The translations under genes were made by a program, and so were the position numbers. Below are positions 8,655 through 17,184 of a stretch of DNA of 64,000 nucleotides, in pieces (the first letter of the stretch is position 1; each line of letters opens with the position of its first letter). The stretch is from Candidatus Poribacteria bacterium. Its GTDB lineage: Bacteria > Poribacteria > WGA-4E > PCPOR2b. A model generated the notes under the pieces. The model did not search any database and was not told where the DNA came from. It saw only the letters and a program-made list of their open reading frames with translations. Where the stretch lies: contig JAPPKS010000031.1 in the NCBI GenBank assembly GCA_028819845.1, positions 1-64,000 of the forward strand. Reading direction: 5' to 3'.

Positions 8655-8851
8655 GTTGTATTATTCCACCCGGGGGGTGACCTCCATGTCCGGAAAATCA
8701 GGCCTAGAAATCCTCTGCCACATTGGGCCGTCCCCCTGCGTAATTCAATCTTCATTCCCTTCCTTAACACGGAGGAGGGAGGTTATGGCAGGACGTTCCG
8801 CAATTCGAATTATGGATGGTTGGCGGATAACTTGGACCGGTATCAGTATTC

Positions 8852-9460
8852 TTAATGGGGATTTTGACACATCAAGCTACTGTCTTCCGTTATGATACGG
8901 TGCACCGGCAGGTCCCACGCCTGTGGCAGCGTATCTTCGATAAGCTGTGTCTCGTAGGCGAGACCAATCCGTACTGCCTGCATACACTGGCGAAGAAACC
9001 GGTCGTAATAACCGCCGCCGTATCCGAGGCGGTGACCCTTGCGATCAAAAGCAGCACCCGGGACGATGATTAGATCAATCTCATCCGGCGGAAAGGCCTT
9101 GCAGGAATTCTGGTTTGGCTCGCGCATACCGTAAGGGTGGGAAACGAAATCTGTTTGTGGGTTCGAAATACGGTGCGGAGTTAGATTTCGTCGGTGGGTA
9201 TCCGTCACCGGTGCAAGCGCGGTTTTTTCGTGCGTGACCAGATAATCAAGCAGTCCATCGGTTTCCACTTCACTCCGCATGTTCAAGTAGATATGAACCG
9301 AATTAATTGCATTACCCTCAATCCAATCATTTACGCGGTTGGTAATCCTCTGGCTTAATTCAGCCCTTAACGCCCGGGGAATACTGTCGCGCCTACGAAT
9401 CGCTTCCGCGCGAAGACGTTTTCGCAATCTTCTTTCACCGTAGTCTGGTATTCTCGCCAT
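8852..9460 (-). CDS. 5-formyltetrahydrofolate cyclo-ligase
   Basis: A 202-residue protein of the MTHFS family, which uses ATP to convert 5-formyl-THF to 5,10-methenyl-THF and so returns folate to one-carbon metabolism. The C-terminal signature P-G-x-A-F-D-x-x-G-x-R-L-G-Y-G-G-G-Y-Y-D is present around residues 133-154, and the basic N-terminus (R-L-R-K-R-L-R) contributes to ATP binding in the family. Length is normal. It is the last gene of a minus-strand run after the two-component pair, 44 bases downstream, with no obvious functional link to it. The gap from the MITE (8655-8851) contains no supported gene. Confidence 0.93.
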   Translation of the reverse strand: MARIPDYGERRLRKRLRAEAIRRRDSIPRALRAELSQRITNRVNDWIEGNAINSVHIYLNMRSEVETDGLLDYLVTHEKTALAPVTDTHRRNLTPHRISNPQTDFVSHPYGMREPNQNSCKAFPPDEIDLIIVPGAAFDRKGHRLGYGGGYYDRFLRQCMQAVRIGLAYETQLIEDTLPQAWDLPVHRIITEDSSLMCQNPH

Positions 9461-9504
9461 TGTTTTGAGATTTCAGCCTAACTGTGAACCAAGAATCAAG
9501 CGTC

Positions 9505-10854
9505 TCATTCAATCTGGCCAATGTTCTTGGTGAGTGCGTCGCGGAAGGTTGAGGGTTTCATCTTGAGCAGTTTCGCTGCTTGCGTTTTGTTTCCGTTCGT
9601 TTTTTTCATCGCCCACGCGATGAGTTCGCGCTCGGTAGAACGGATAATTTCATGGAATGAAACCTCGCTCATTGAATCATTCAGATGGATATGGGTTCCG
9701 AGTTTCAAATCTATCGGAATTGCGTCGGCTGTGATTTCCCTTCCGCCGCTAACCGCTACAAGCCGTTCAACCATGTTCTCAAGCTCGCGTACATTGCCGG
9801 GCCACGCATAACCCGCCAACAGTTCAACAGCTTGCTGGGCGATTGGGATAGGTTGATTTGGAGAAAAAAGTTCCACGAAATGATTGATGAGTAGCGCAAT
9901 GTCCTCGACGCGCTCTCGCAGCGGCGGCAGAAAGATTGGGACAACATTAAGGCGATAAAACAGGTCCCTTATATACGTCCCGCATTGGACCTTTTCCCGT
10001 AGATTCACGGTCGTTGCTGCAATAACCCTGACATCAACCTCGATTTGCGCCTCGCCGCCAACACGTTCAAACGCACCTATTTCCAGCGCACGCAAGAGTT
10101 TAATTTGTAAACTCATCGGGAGCGAATCTACATCGTCTAGGAAGAGCGTCCCCTTATGTGCTAATGCAATTCGTCCAACCCTGTGTTCTTCTGTCGGACG
10201 CTCACGGCCGAATATCTCAAGCTCCAACATCTCGTCCGAAACGCCTGCGCAGTTGACAGACACGAAAGCGTGATGTCCGCGCGGACTGTTGAGATGGATG
10301 GATTTTGCCAGAAGTTCTTTCCCTGTGCCGCTTTCACCAGAGACGAGCACATTGCCGTTTGACTCAGAAATCGTCTCAATCAAGGTAAGAATTTCCTGCA
10401 TTGACCGGCTTTTTCCGATGATGTTTTGGTAAAGGCGCCACGGCTCAGGGTGGGACGTTTGAGCGTGGGCTTCAAGCCCGCCTTTGTCTATCCCTTCCCG
10501 AATCTCCTTTAGTTTATCAAGCATGGCAATCAACTCGCCGCTCGAAAACGGCTTCTTGATGTAGTTATATGCCCCCCATTTCATGGCTTCGACTGCGGTT
10601 TCCACGCTGGCATAAGCCGTCATGATTATCACCGTGACGTGAGGGTGGTCCTTTTTGACGCGCTTGAGAAATTCGATGCCGTGCATCTTCGGCATGCGGA
10701 GATCTGTTACGAGAACGTCGAAGTGCTCATTCTGGAATAACTGCAACGCAATCGCCGGGGACTCCACCGCAATTGTGTCGTAGTTCTCCTCACGCAAATC
10801 GTCTCGCAGCGTGATGCGTTTAATTTTTTCGTCGTCAACAACCAGTATTTTCAC
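9505..10854 (-). CDS. NtrC-family response regulator lacking the GAFTGA loop
   Basis: A 449-residue regulator with a receiver domain (1-120, phospho-acceptor D51), an AAA+ domain (Walker A G-E-S-G-T-G-K at 173-179, Walker B G-T-L-F-L-D-D near 235-241, arginine-rich P-L-R-E-R) and a Fis-type HTH (about 405-447). The L1 loop is abnormal: after E-I-F-G-R-E-R (213-219) the sequence runs P-T-E-E-H to R-V-G-R, so the GAFTGA motif that contacts sigma54 is absent and a few residues are deleted. Such proteins (for example Rhodobacter capsulatus NtrC) can act without sigma54. The start overlaps the kinase stop by 4 bases, indicating translational coupling and a cognate pair. Confidence 0.9.
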   Translation of the reverse strand: MKILVVDDEKIKRITLRDDLREENYDTIAVESPAIALQLFQNEHFDVLVTDLRMPKMHGIEFLKRVKKDHPHVTVIIMTAYASVETAVEAMKWGAYNYIKKPFSSGELIAMLDKLKEIREGIDKGGLEAHAQTSHPEPWRLYQNIIGKSRSMQEILTLIETISESNGNVLVSGESGTGKELLAKSIHLNSPRGHHAFVSVNCAGVSDEMLELEIFGRERPTEEHRVGRIALAHKGTLFLDDVDSLPMSLQIKLLRALEIGAFERVGGEAQIEVDVRVIAATTVNLREKVQCGTYIRDLFYRLNVVPIFLPPLRERVEDIALLINHFVELFSPNQPIPIAQQAVELLAGYAWPGNVRELENMVERLVAVSGGREITADAIPIDLKLGTHIHLNDSMSEVSFHEIIRSTERELIAWAMKKTNGNKTQAAKLLKMKPSTFRDALTKNIGQIE

Positions 10855-12581
10855 CCTTCAACCTCAGCCTGCGGTATGGGTAGTTTTATGGTGAACACAG
10901 AACCTTGCCCCTCTTCGCTCTCGAATTCGATGACACCGCCATGCTCCCTAACAATTCGATTGGATACAGAAAGCCCTAGCCCTGTGCCTTTTCCCGTAAT
11001 TTTCGTCGTGTAAAATGGATCCAAAATCCGATCTCGAACCGAACTCGGAATACCTATTCCGGTATCCGTGACTTGAACGTATGCTACTGCTTCGTCTAGC
11101 AACGAATCAAATTCAATAGTACCGGTTTTGAAGGTCAGCACGCCCCCGTTCGGCATTGCTGCAATAGCGTTTAGTCCTAGATTCAGTGCAACCTGCTCCA
11201 GTAAGTGTTTGTCTCCTAGGATGGGCGTAAGACTCTCTTGAAACTGTCTTTCGATTTGAATGAGCTTTTCTTCCGCACTGTATTCTATCAGCCCAATGGC
11301 CTCATTTATCACTTCGTTTAACGACACCGACGTGAGGGTTAGTTCATGTTTTCGTGAAAAGTTCAAAAGTTGCCTAACCGTGGATTCAATTCGCCGTATG
11401 GCTTCTTCCATAAGATCTAGGTATTCTTGAATTTGCGCTTCGTTCTTGGGATTGCGTCGAATTCGAAGCGTACAGTTGAGTAACCCGTCGAGCGGATTAT
11501 TGATTTCATGCGCAACGCCAGCCGCTAATTCTCCGATCGCCGCCATCTTTTCGGATTGGATCATCTGTACCTCCATCCGCTTCCGATCCGTTACGTCTCG
11601 GCAGACTAACACTGTTCCCAAATAGACGCCGTTGTCATCGCGAACTGCAGCGTACGTATTTTCGAAGAATTTATCCCTGATTTGGGCGCTCTGTTGTTCA
11701 ATTACATCGCCTCCTTCAGACAAGTCTTTTGCAATTTGCGGATGAATGCCGTACGTCTCAGGGGACATGCTGTCGTCACCCTCGAGTCCGAATTGCTCTT
11801 TTCTAATCTGCTGTGCTGCCTTGTTGAAAAGCGACACACGGTTTCCGCTATCAACGAAAACCACTCCCTCCTGCATACACTCAATAATAGACTCAAGTTT
11901 ATTCCGTTCAAACAGCACCTCGCGCCGCGCCTCTTCTAGTTCAACCACCTTTTCCTCAAGGCTCTCTTTCAGCTCAAACGTTTCCCCTTCACGCGCCCGT
12001 GCTGTATCCATTATTGAGGTCGCCAAGTAAACGGAAAAAAACAGTGTGCTCGTGAAAACAAAGAACACGCTTGCAATGTAGATTGGATTTCGCCATAGGT
12101 CTTCCGGCAAAAAACCTAAATGGTAATGGTGGATAATACCGTAGTGCTCAAGGAAAATGAGGGAACTCAACAAAAGCGTGTTTAGCGTTGCGAGGATATA
12201 GCTGACTTTCTTAGAAAGGAGAATGCTTGCAATCACCAAGTGAAAGATGAAAAAAAATATGAACGGGTTTTCGATACCGCCGCTGAAATGGATGAGCGCA
12301 GTTAACGATAGCAAGTCCAAAACGATATGCGTGCCGGCGTGCCGTGTGATTGATGAGAGCGGCTTCTCAGCAATATGCCTCGGGTATATTTGCGCCTCAA
12401 GGTTGTAGAGTACCATCAACCCGGCAATGAGGAATAGCGGCAGCGAAGGCGCAATTATATTGAATCCCCAGCTTGCGACGCTGACGGTAAGAAAGACTCC
12501 CGCGATTGCTATCCAACGGAGTTTGACTAACCATCCAATCCGCTGAATTAGTTCAGATTTGAGCGATAATTCCCGAGCCAT
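10851..12581 (-). CDS. Membrane sensor histidine kinase with PAS domain
   Basis: A 576-residue kinase. About six hydrophobic segments fill residues 15-205, followed by a coiled linker (about 210-235), a PAS domain (about 235-340), a HisKA domain with the phospho-accepting His in V-A-H-E-I-N-N-P (about residue 357), and a HATPase domain with an N box, D-T-G-I-G-I-P and G-T-G-L-G-L-S. The NtrB/ZraS-like H-E-I-N-N-P box fits pairing with the NtrC-type regulator whose start overlaps this stop. The membrane part contains no recognisable extracytoplasmic sensor domain, so the signal is probably intramembrane or sensed by PAS. A divergent region separates it from the ClpX-like gene. Confidence 0.92.
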   Translation of the reverse strand: MARELSLKSELIQRIGWLVKLRWIAIAGVFLTVSVASWGFNIIAPSLPLFLIAGLMVLYNLEAQIYPRHIAEKPLSSITRHAGTHIVLDLLSLTALIHFSGGIENPFIFFFIFHLVIASILLSKKVSYILATLNTLLLSSLIFLEHYGIIHHYHLGFLPEDLWRNPIYIASVFFVFTSTLFFSVYLATSIMDTARAREGETFELKESLEEKVVELEEARREVLFERNKLESIIECMQEGVVFVDSGNRVSLFNKAAQQIRKEQFGLEGDDSMSPETYGIHPQIAKDLSEGGDVIEQQSAQIRDKFFENTYAAVRDDNGVYLGTVLVCRDVTDRKRMEVQMIQSEKMAAIGELAAGVAHEINNPLDGLLNCTLRIRRNPKNEAQIQEYLDLMEEAIRRIESTVRQLLNFSRKHELTLTSVSLNEVINEAIGLIEYSAEEKLIQIERQFQESLTPILGDKHLLEQVALNLGLNAIAAMPNGGVLTFKTGTIEFDSLLDEAVAYVQVTDTGIGIPSSVRDRILDPFYTTKITGKGTGLGLSVSNRIVREHGGVIEFESEEGQGSVFTIKLPIPQAEVEG

Positions 12582-12656
12582 AACTGTTCATACCCTAATA
12601 TTTATCGAATTTAGAAAGTGTTCAGATCCTGCCGGCAACGGGCGCCGCGGCAGAGA

Positions 12657-12686
12657 AATAAACTCGCAATCCAAATTGAACGTCAA
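12657..12686 (-). promoter_or_regulatory. Possible promoter for the kinase-regulator operon
   Basis: On the minus strand TTGACG (12686-12681) and TTTATT (12662-12657) are spaced by 18 bases, about 75 bases upstream of the kinase start. The -10 is a weak match (4 of 6). Confidence 0.3.
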
Positions 12687-12779
12687 TTAGTACAATCCCG
12701 CGTATTGTATTATCTTTGTTGTTGGGTATCAATACAAAAACGCATCGGCGTGATTTCTTTGTCCTTGTTGAATTTTGGC

Positions 12780-12809
12780 TTGACATACCTAAAGCTTGTG
12801 TCCTATTAT
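12780..12809 (+). promoter_or_regulatory. Sigma70-type promoter of the ClpX-like gene
   Basis: A perfect TTGACA at 12780-12785 is followed after 18 bases by TATTAT at 12804-12809. Transcription would start near 12816, giving a leader of about 135 bases. It lies in the divergent 371-base gap (12582-12952), which holds no other supported feature apart from the weaker minus-strand promoter. Confidence 0.55.
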
Positions 12810-12952
12810 CACTGTGCCCTAAGGTTTCACGGCTAAATCTGTGATTGTGGTTATCGCTAGTGCTCCGTTGTTTTACGGTGGACACCAGTGATAGCTTCGA
12901 ACCCTTGCGTTTCACCCGCTGCGGGACAATATGCTGTGAATGGAGAATGACT

Positions 12953-14554
12953 ATGTCAAAAGATTCAGAAAACAAAAAAATTCCCACCGCAGAAGAGCTT
13001 CAAAGAGAATTTGAGTCGTTTGTGAAAGACAAATACGGCGGCACAGTCCGATTTGTCACACCAAAAGTAAACCCATCTAAGGACACACCGGCGGATGCTG
13101 AAGCACCGCCGCCGAAAGAGTCGTTCGACCTGAAATTTGATCTCAAACCAAAAGACATCAAGAATTACCTAGATCGTTACATCATCAGGCAAGATGAAGC
13201 CAAGAAAGCCTTGGCAATCGCAGTGTGCGACCACTACAACCATGTGCGTGAATGTCATGAGAATCCCAAAATCGCCGACACCGACTATTCGAAACAGAAT
13301 GTCATCATGCTCGGTCCTACAGGAGTGGGTAAAACCTATCTAATCCGCCATGTCGCCAAACTGATTGGCGTTCCGTTCGTGAAGGCGGACGCGACTCGAT
13401 TCAGCGAGACCGGTTACGTCGGCGCAAATGTCGATGATCTCATCCGAGATCTTCTGACGCAAGCGGAAGGCGACATTGAACTGGCGCAATATGGGATTGT
13501 CTATCTCGACGAAGCGGACAAATTAGCGACGCCGCCAAACCTTATTGGACGCGACGTTAGCGGAAGAGGTGTGCAGATTGGGCTGCTCAAACTGATGGAG
13601 GAGACGGAGGTCGATCTCCGCGCCGGTCACGATGTATCTTCTCAAATTCAAGCCGTCATGGAATTTCAAAACAAGGGTAAAGTTGAAAAGCAATTAATCA
13701 ACACACGTCACATTCTATTTATCGTTAGCGGCGCATTTAACGGACTCGACGACATCATCAAAAAGCGGCTAAATGAAAGAAATATCGGATTTAGCGCAAC
13801 GTTAACCGCGCAAGACGAAATGGACGATTGGCTGGAACACGTTACACCGCAAGATTTCATCGAGTTCGGTCTTGAGCCCGAATTCATTGGGCGATTACCG
13901 GTTCATGTCGTCTGTCAAGATTTATCCGCCGACGATCTCTACCAGATTTTGAAAGGATCGGAGGGATCGATTATCCGTCAGTATGAGGGGGCATTCCGGG
14001 CATATGGGATTGACGTACTGTTCTCTGATGAGGGGCTCCGGAGCATTGCGGAAAAAGCGCACACCCACAAGACTGGAGCGCGCGCCTTGATGACGGTGTG
14101 CGAGAAAATTCTGCGCGACTACAAGTTTGAACTGCCGTCATCTAGCGTTCATGAATTTGTCGTGACCGAAAGAACGGTGGAAGCATCAAAAAGTGAGTTG
14201 ATTAGGCTGATTGAGGATGACAATTACAATCGTCAACATGTAATTCGGGAATGTGTTCGGCGTTACGAGGAAAATTTCCGTCAGAAATACCAAATGTCCA
14301 TTCATTTCGATGATGAAGCGACAAATCTCATCTGCCAAAGAGCCATTGACGAGGGAAGGACGCCGCAAGAGATTTGTGAAGATCTACTTAAGACCTATCA
14401 ACACGGCCTAAATCTCGTGAAACAGAACACTGGTCAATTCGAGTTTAACCTTACCAGAGAGGTTGTGGAGCATCCTGACGCAGCGCTTGAACGTTGGATT
14501 CGCAATTCCTATGCGGGAAAATCGAAGGAGGGTGAAGAAACCGCAGATGGCTAA
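12953..14554 (+). CDS. ClpX-like AAA+ ATPase without zinc domain, with C-terminal extension
   Basis: A 533-residue AAA+ unfoldase-like protein. The start is placed at 12953 because TGGAG lies 7 bases upstream. Walker A G-P-T-G-V-G-K-T is at 121-128, the ClpX-type pore loop G-Y-V-G at 154-157, Walker B V-Y-L-D-E-A-D at 183-189 and the ClpX G-A-F-N-G-L-D segment at 260-266. The tripeptide I278-G-F280, which docks ClpP in true ClpX, is present. The N-terminal Cys4 zinc domain is absent, replaced by a charged/proline-rich 60 residues, and the RKH loop is not recognisable. About 120 residues beyond sensor 2 have no ClpX counterpart. No clpP lies nearby. Probably a ClpX paralogue with altered substrate recognition. 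Confidence 0.8.
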   Translation: MSKDSENKKIPTAEELQREFESFVKDKYGGTVRFVTPKVNPSKDTPADAEAPPPKESFDLKFDLKPKDIKNYLDRYIIRQDEAKKALAIAVCDHYNHVRECHENPKIADTDYSKQNVIMLGPTGVGKTYLIRHVAKLIGVPFVKADATRFSETGYVGANVDDLIRDLLTQAEGDIELAQYGIVYLDEADKLATPPNLIGRDVSGRGVQIGLLKLMEETEVDLRAGHDVSSQIQAVMEFQNKGKVEKQLINTRHILFIVSGAFNGLDDIIKKRLNERNIGFSATLTAQDEMDDWLEHVTPQDFIEFGLEPEFIGRLPVHVVCQDLSADDLYQILKGSEGSIIRQYEGAFRAYGIDVLFSDEGLRSIAEKAHTHKTGARALMTVCEKILRDYKFELPSSSVHEFVVTERTVEASKSELIRLIEDDNYNRQHVIRECVRRYEENFRQKYQMSIHFDDEATNLICQRAIDEGRTPQEICEDLLKTYQHGLNLVKQNTGQFEFNLTREVVEHPDAALERWIRNSYAGKSKEGEETADG

Positions 14555-14590
14555 TTCGGCATCGCACCGCGTAAATCTAATCCCTTGTGC

Positions 14591-17089
14591 TTACCGAAGG
14601 ATTGCCAATCGCCCTAAAGCTTGAGTGTTTTCGCTGTCGGCAACCGCGTAGACTTTGTAAAGATAAACTCCATTGGCAAGCATTGTTCCGTGTTCATCTC
14701 GCCCGTCCCACATTGCCTCATTGTAACCTTCCCGTGCCGAAACTCCCTTTAAAACGCGAACGCGGCGGCCGGCTTTGGAATAGATTGAGATTGACGCTTC
14801 ATCAGCATCTTTTGTCAATTCGTACATCAACGTCGTTTCTTCATCGAACGGGTTAGGGTAATTGCGCAGCGTGTCGATTTTAAGTGCGGACTTTTGCGGA
14901 GAATCGTAAACAGCGTCCCGAATCAGTATTTGCGGGTCAAAATTTGACAACCAGGTAATCTCTTCATTAATCTGCTTGAGCAGAATGGCTTCATTAATTT
15001 GCCGATTGTAGCCGAAGATTGTGACGAAAGTATGGAAGGACTTGACGGCGGAGGTCAACGATTTGGAATATTCTATGGCACTGTGCAGCTTTGTGCGAAT
15101 TAGGTTTTCCTTGCCCTCCTCGTATCCTGCCTGAACCGCTTCCGTTAAACGGAGGCGGCTCTCAAAAAACTGCACCCAAAGGCGCATCAGGCCGACCGCG
15201 TCTTCCAGATGTCGCGCAGCCTCTTCGGAAACAGGTCTTGCAATTCTCAATGCGCTTTCAATTTCATTGGCGGCGCGCTGCTGTTGCGGAAGAAGAGATG
15301 AAAAACGGCCCGCGGCAGACCGGGCAGCCTTTAAATTAGGCATTGACAGCGTATCGGCTACCGCTTCCGGTCCGATTATGTCCCAAAACCGAGTGGCAAG
15401 CCCCGCGGACCCGCGACCGTAGTTCCCAGCAATGGAAAGCGAACCCGCGTAGTCGCTAAAATAGCTCTCCAAAACCCATGTGTTTATCCGCAGCGCGTTA
15501 AGAATGAGCTTAGCGGCGTCAGCACCATACTGATTGACCAGGTAGTTTTCCATGAGCTGGAGGTGATTTGTCTCAACGTCCCAATTTATCCTCGCACTCA
15601 CGAGTCGGTCCAAATGCCCCAAGTTGTTTTGAGTACCTTGGACTGTAAACCCCCCTAAACCAGTCACGGCAGGATTATTCGACAACTCACGGACACCATG
15701 AACGAATAGGTCGCCTTCAACCATCCAAAACGGAACGACCTCTTCGACATCGTGTGAGAGAACAATTAGGCGGTGTCCCAATTCGCCCAGCGTATTAATT
15801 CGATCGATTGAAATCCGCGCATCCGCGGTCGGCTCGCCGTCCGCTCCCCATTTTTGTGAAAAGATTGTGCCTGTTGGCAACTGGCGCGCGTAGTCGCTGT
15901 CGGGATCTTTCAGCCAAAATCTATCGTACCCTGAGATATAGAATTTTAAATCCGGGCGTACCTGCTGCGCAGCCTCAATGATTGTGAACATCACCTGCCA
16001 CAGCAGATCTTGCCCTTTTTCCGATGTGTCGCCGCACTCCGGACAGTGGCAAGCGCGGGTTTCGACGCCCCAAGCCCGCAAGTGGAAACCCGCAAGCGTC
16101 GGATAGGTCTTCACAATCTCTTGAATCAACTCCCGCGCGAAACTGTGAAATTCGGGCTTGGACCAACAAAACGGGCGATAATCAACGCGGTTCCGCGAGC
16201 CGCTGTAGGGCACTCGCGGTCCCAGAACATCTGGACGCCGTTCAATCACCGCTTTTGTCGGCTCGCCCGTAACATACATAAAGAGGTACGAGTCGATTCC
16301 CCGCCGATGCAATGCCTGGAAGCGGTTTCGGAGTTTTTGGATGCGCTGCCGGCGTTGGTTGAGTGGCTCGTCCTGCAGCGATTCAAAGTCCGGTGAATTG
16401 ATGTATTTGACGGCTGTACCTAGTCCATCATCAATACCCGTTCCCGTCCATACGCCTTCGCCGCCGCTCATGTTGAGCCGATGCCGTGCAAACCAATTCA
16501 CATTTTCAACCTCCAATCCCGCCCTGACCGGGTAAAATGGCTGTGACGTTTTTTCCAATAAAGGTAGGTCAAGATTTGGCGAGGGCTGAACTACGAAATC
16601 AAGATCTGCCGGCGAAAGGCCAGTCAGCCGCGTGATGCACGCTTCAATCAGATCGTAAGCGCCGTAGAGTACGCCGCGGGATGCGTTGCCTGCGATTGCA
16701 ATAACCAATTCGTTGTCCAATTCGACTGTTTTTAGCACATATCCCTCGTCGCCGATATCGGGGCTGAGGTGGAGCAGTCCTTCAGCCATCATCAGGCGAA
16801 TAGCGGGATTCGAGTCGGGGGTGCCCAGCGCAATCGCCGTTGGAGTTGTCGTCGTTTGACGATTGGTAAAGATGTCCAGTTCAGCTCCGGTGAATCGCCG
16901 AATAAATGTCTGAATCTCCTCGGCTGCAAATTCCTCCTGCGCAGACGCGGTGGCGCCGATTTGAACTGTCGCCATTGGTCGTCCTGACCGAACGATTGGA
17001 ACTTCTGCCGCATTTGCCCAGCCATGCACGCATACAAGGGTTATGTATAACAGAAGATAAGCAATAACCGAATAAATTGTACGTTCCAT
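14591..17089 (-). CDS. Secreted GH67-like glycosidase-type protein with FlgD/T9SS-like tail
   Basis: About 832 residues from the start at 17089, which opens a clean signal peptide (cleavage near ANA-AEV). The frame extends to an ATG at 17188 that overlaps the upstream stop (ATGA), so coupled initiation there is possible, but it would put 33 residues before the hydrophobic core. Mature residues about 25-150 resemble the alpha/beta N-terminal domain of GH67/GH20 enzymes. A TIM-barrel-like region follows, with a C-H-C-P-E-C-G cluster. The last about 85 residues form an Ig-like module with N-Y-P-N-P-F and W-D-G-R-D-x-x-G, as in FlgD/T9SS sorting domains. Likely acts on surface polysaccharide; it follows an O-antigen ligase gene. 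Confidence 0.72.
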   Translation of the reverse strand: MERTIYSVIAYLLLYITLVCVHGWANAAEVPIVRSGRPMATVQIGATASAQEEFAAEEIQTFIRRFTGAELDIFTNRQTTTTPTAIALGTPDSNPAIRLMMAEGLLHLSPDIGDEGYVLKTVELDNELVIAIAGNASRGVLYGAYDLIEACITRLTGLSPADLDFVVQPSPNLDLPLLEKTSQPFYPVRAGLEVENVNWFARHRLNMSGGEGVWTGTGIDDGLGTAVKYINSPDFESLQDEPLNQRRQRIQKLRNRFQALHRRGIDSYLFMYVTGEPTKAVIERRPDVLGPRVPYSGSRNRVDYRPFCWSKPEFHSFARELIQEIVKTYPTLAGFHLRAWGVETRACHCPECGDTSEKGQDLLWQVMFTIIEAAQQVRPDLKFYISGYDRFWLKDPDSDYARQLPTGTIFSQKWGADGEPTADARISIDRINTLGELGHRLIVLSHDVEEVVPFWMVEGDLFVHGVRELSNNPAVTGLGGFTVQGTQNNLGHLDRLVSARINWDVETNHLQLMENYLVNQYGADAAKLILNALRINTWVLESYFSDYAGSLSIAGNYGRGSAGLATRFWDIIGPEAVADTLSMPNLKAARSAAGRFSSLLPQQQRAANEIESALRIARPVSEEAARHLEDAVGLMRLWVQFFESRLRLTEAVQAGYEEGKENLIRTKLHSAIEYSKSLTSAVKSFHTFVTIFGYNRQINEAILLKQINEEITWLSNFDPQILIRDAVYDSPQKSALKIDTLRNYPNPFDEETTLMYELTKDADEASISIYSKAGRRVRVLKGVSAREGYNEAMWDGRDEHGTMLANGVYLYKVYAVADSENTQALGRLAILR

Positions 17090-17184
17090 GCACTTGCGTT
17101 GCCTAGAAAGCGCACCTCTTTCCAAATGCCGCACCGGATTCCTTATGCACTTTAGTGCATCAACCCAACTGCGATGAATTTGCG

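Noticed and set aside
8656-8895. 79-codon plus-strand frame after the first MITE, with a GGAGGGAGGT-like site before an internal ATG
   Set aside because: It runs into the 3' end of the folate cyclo-ligase gene on the other strand, has no recognisable domain and begins in repeat sequence.
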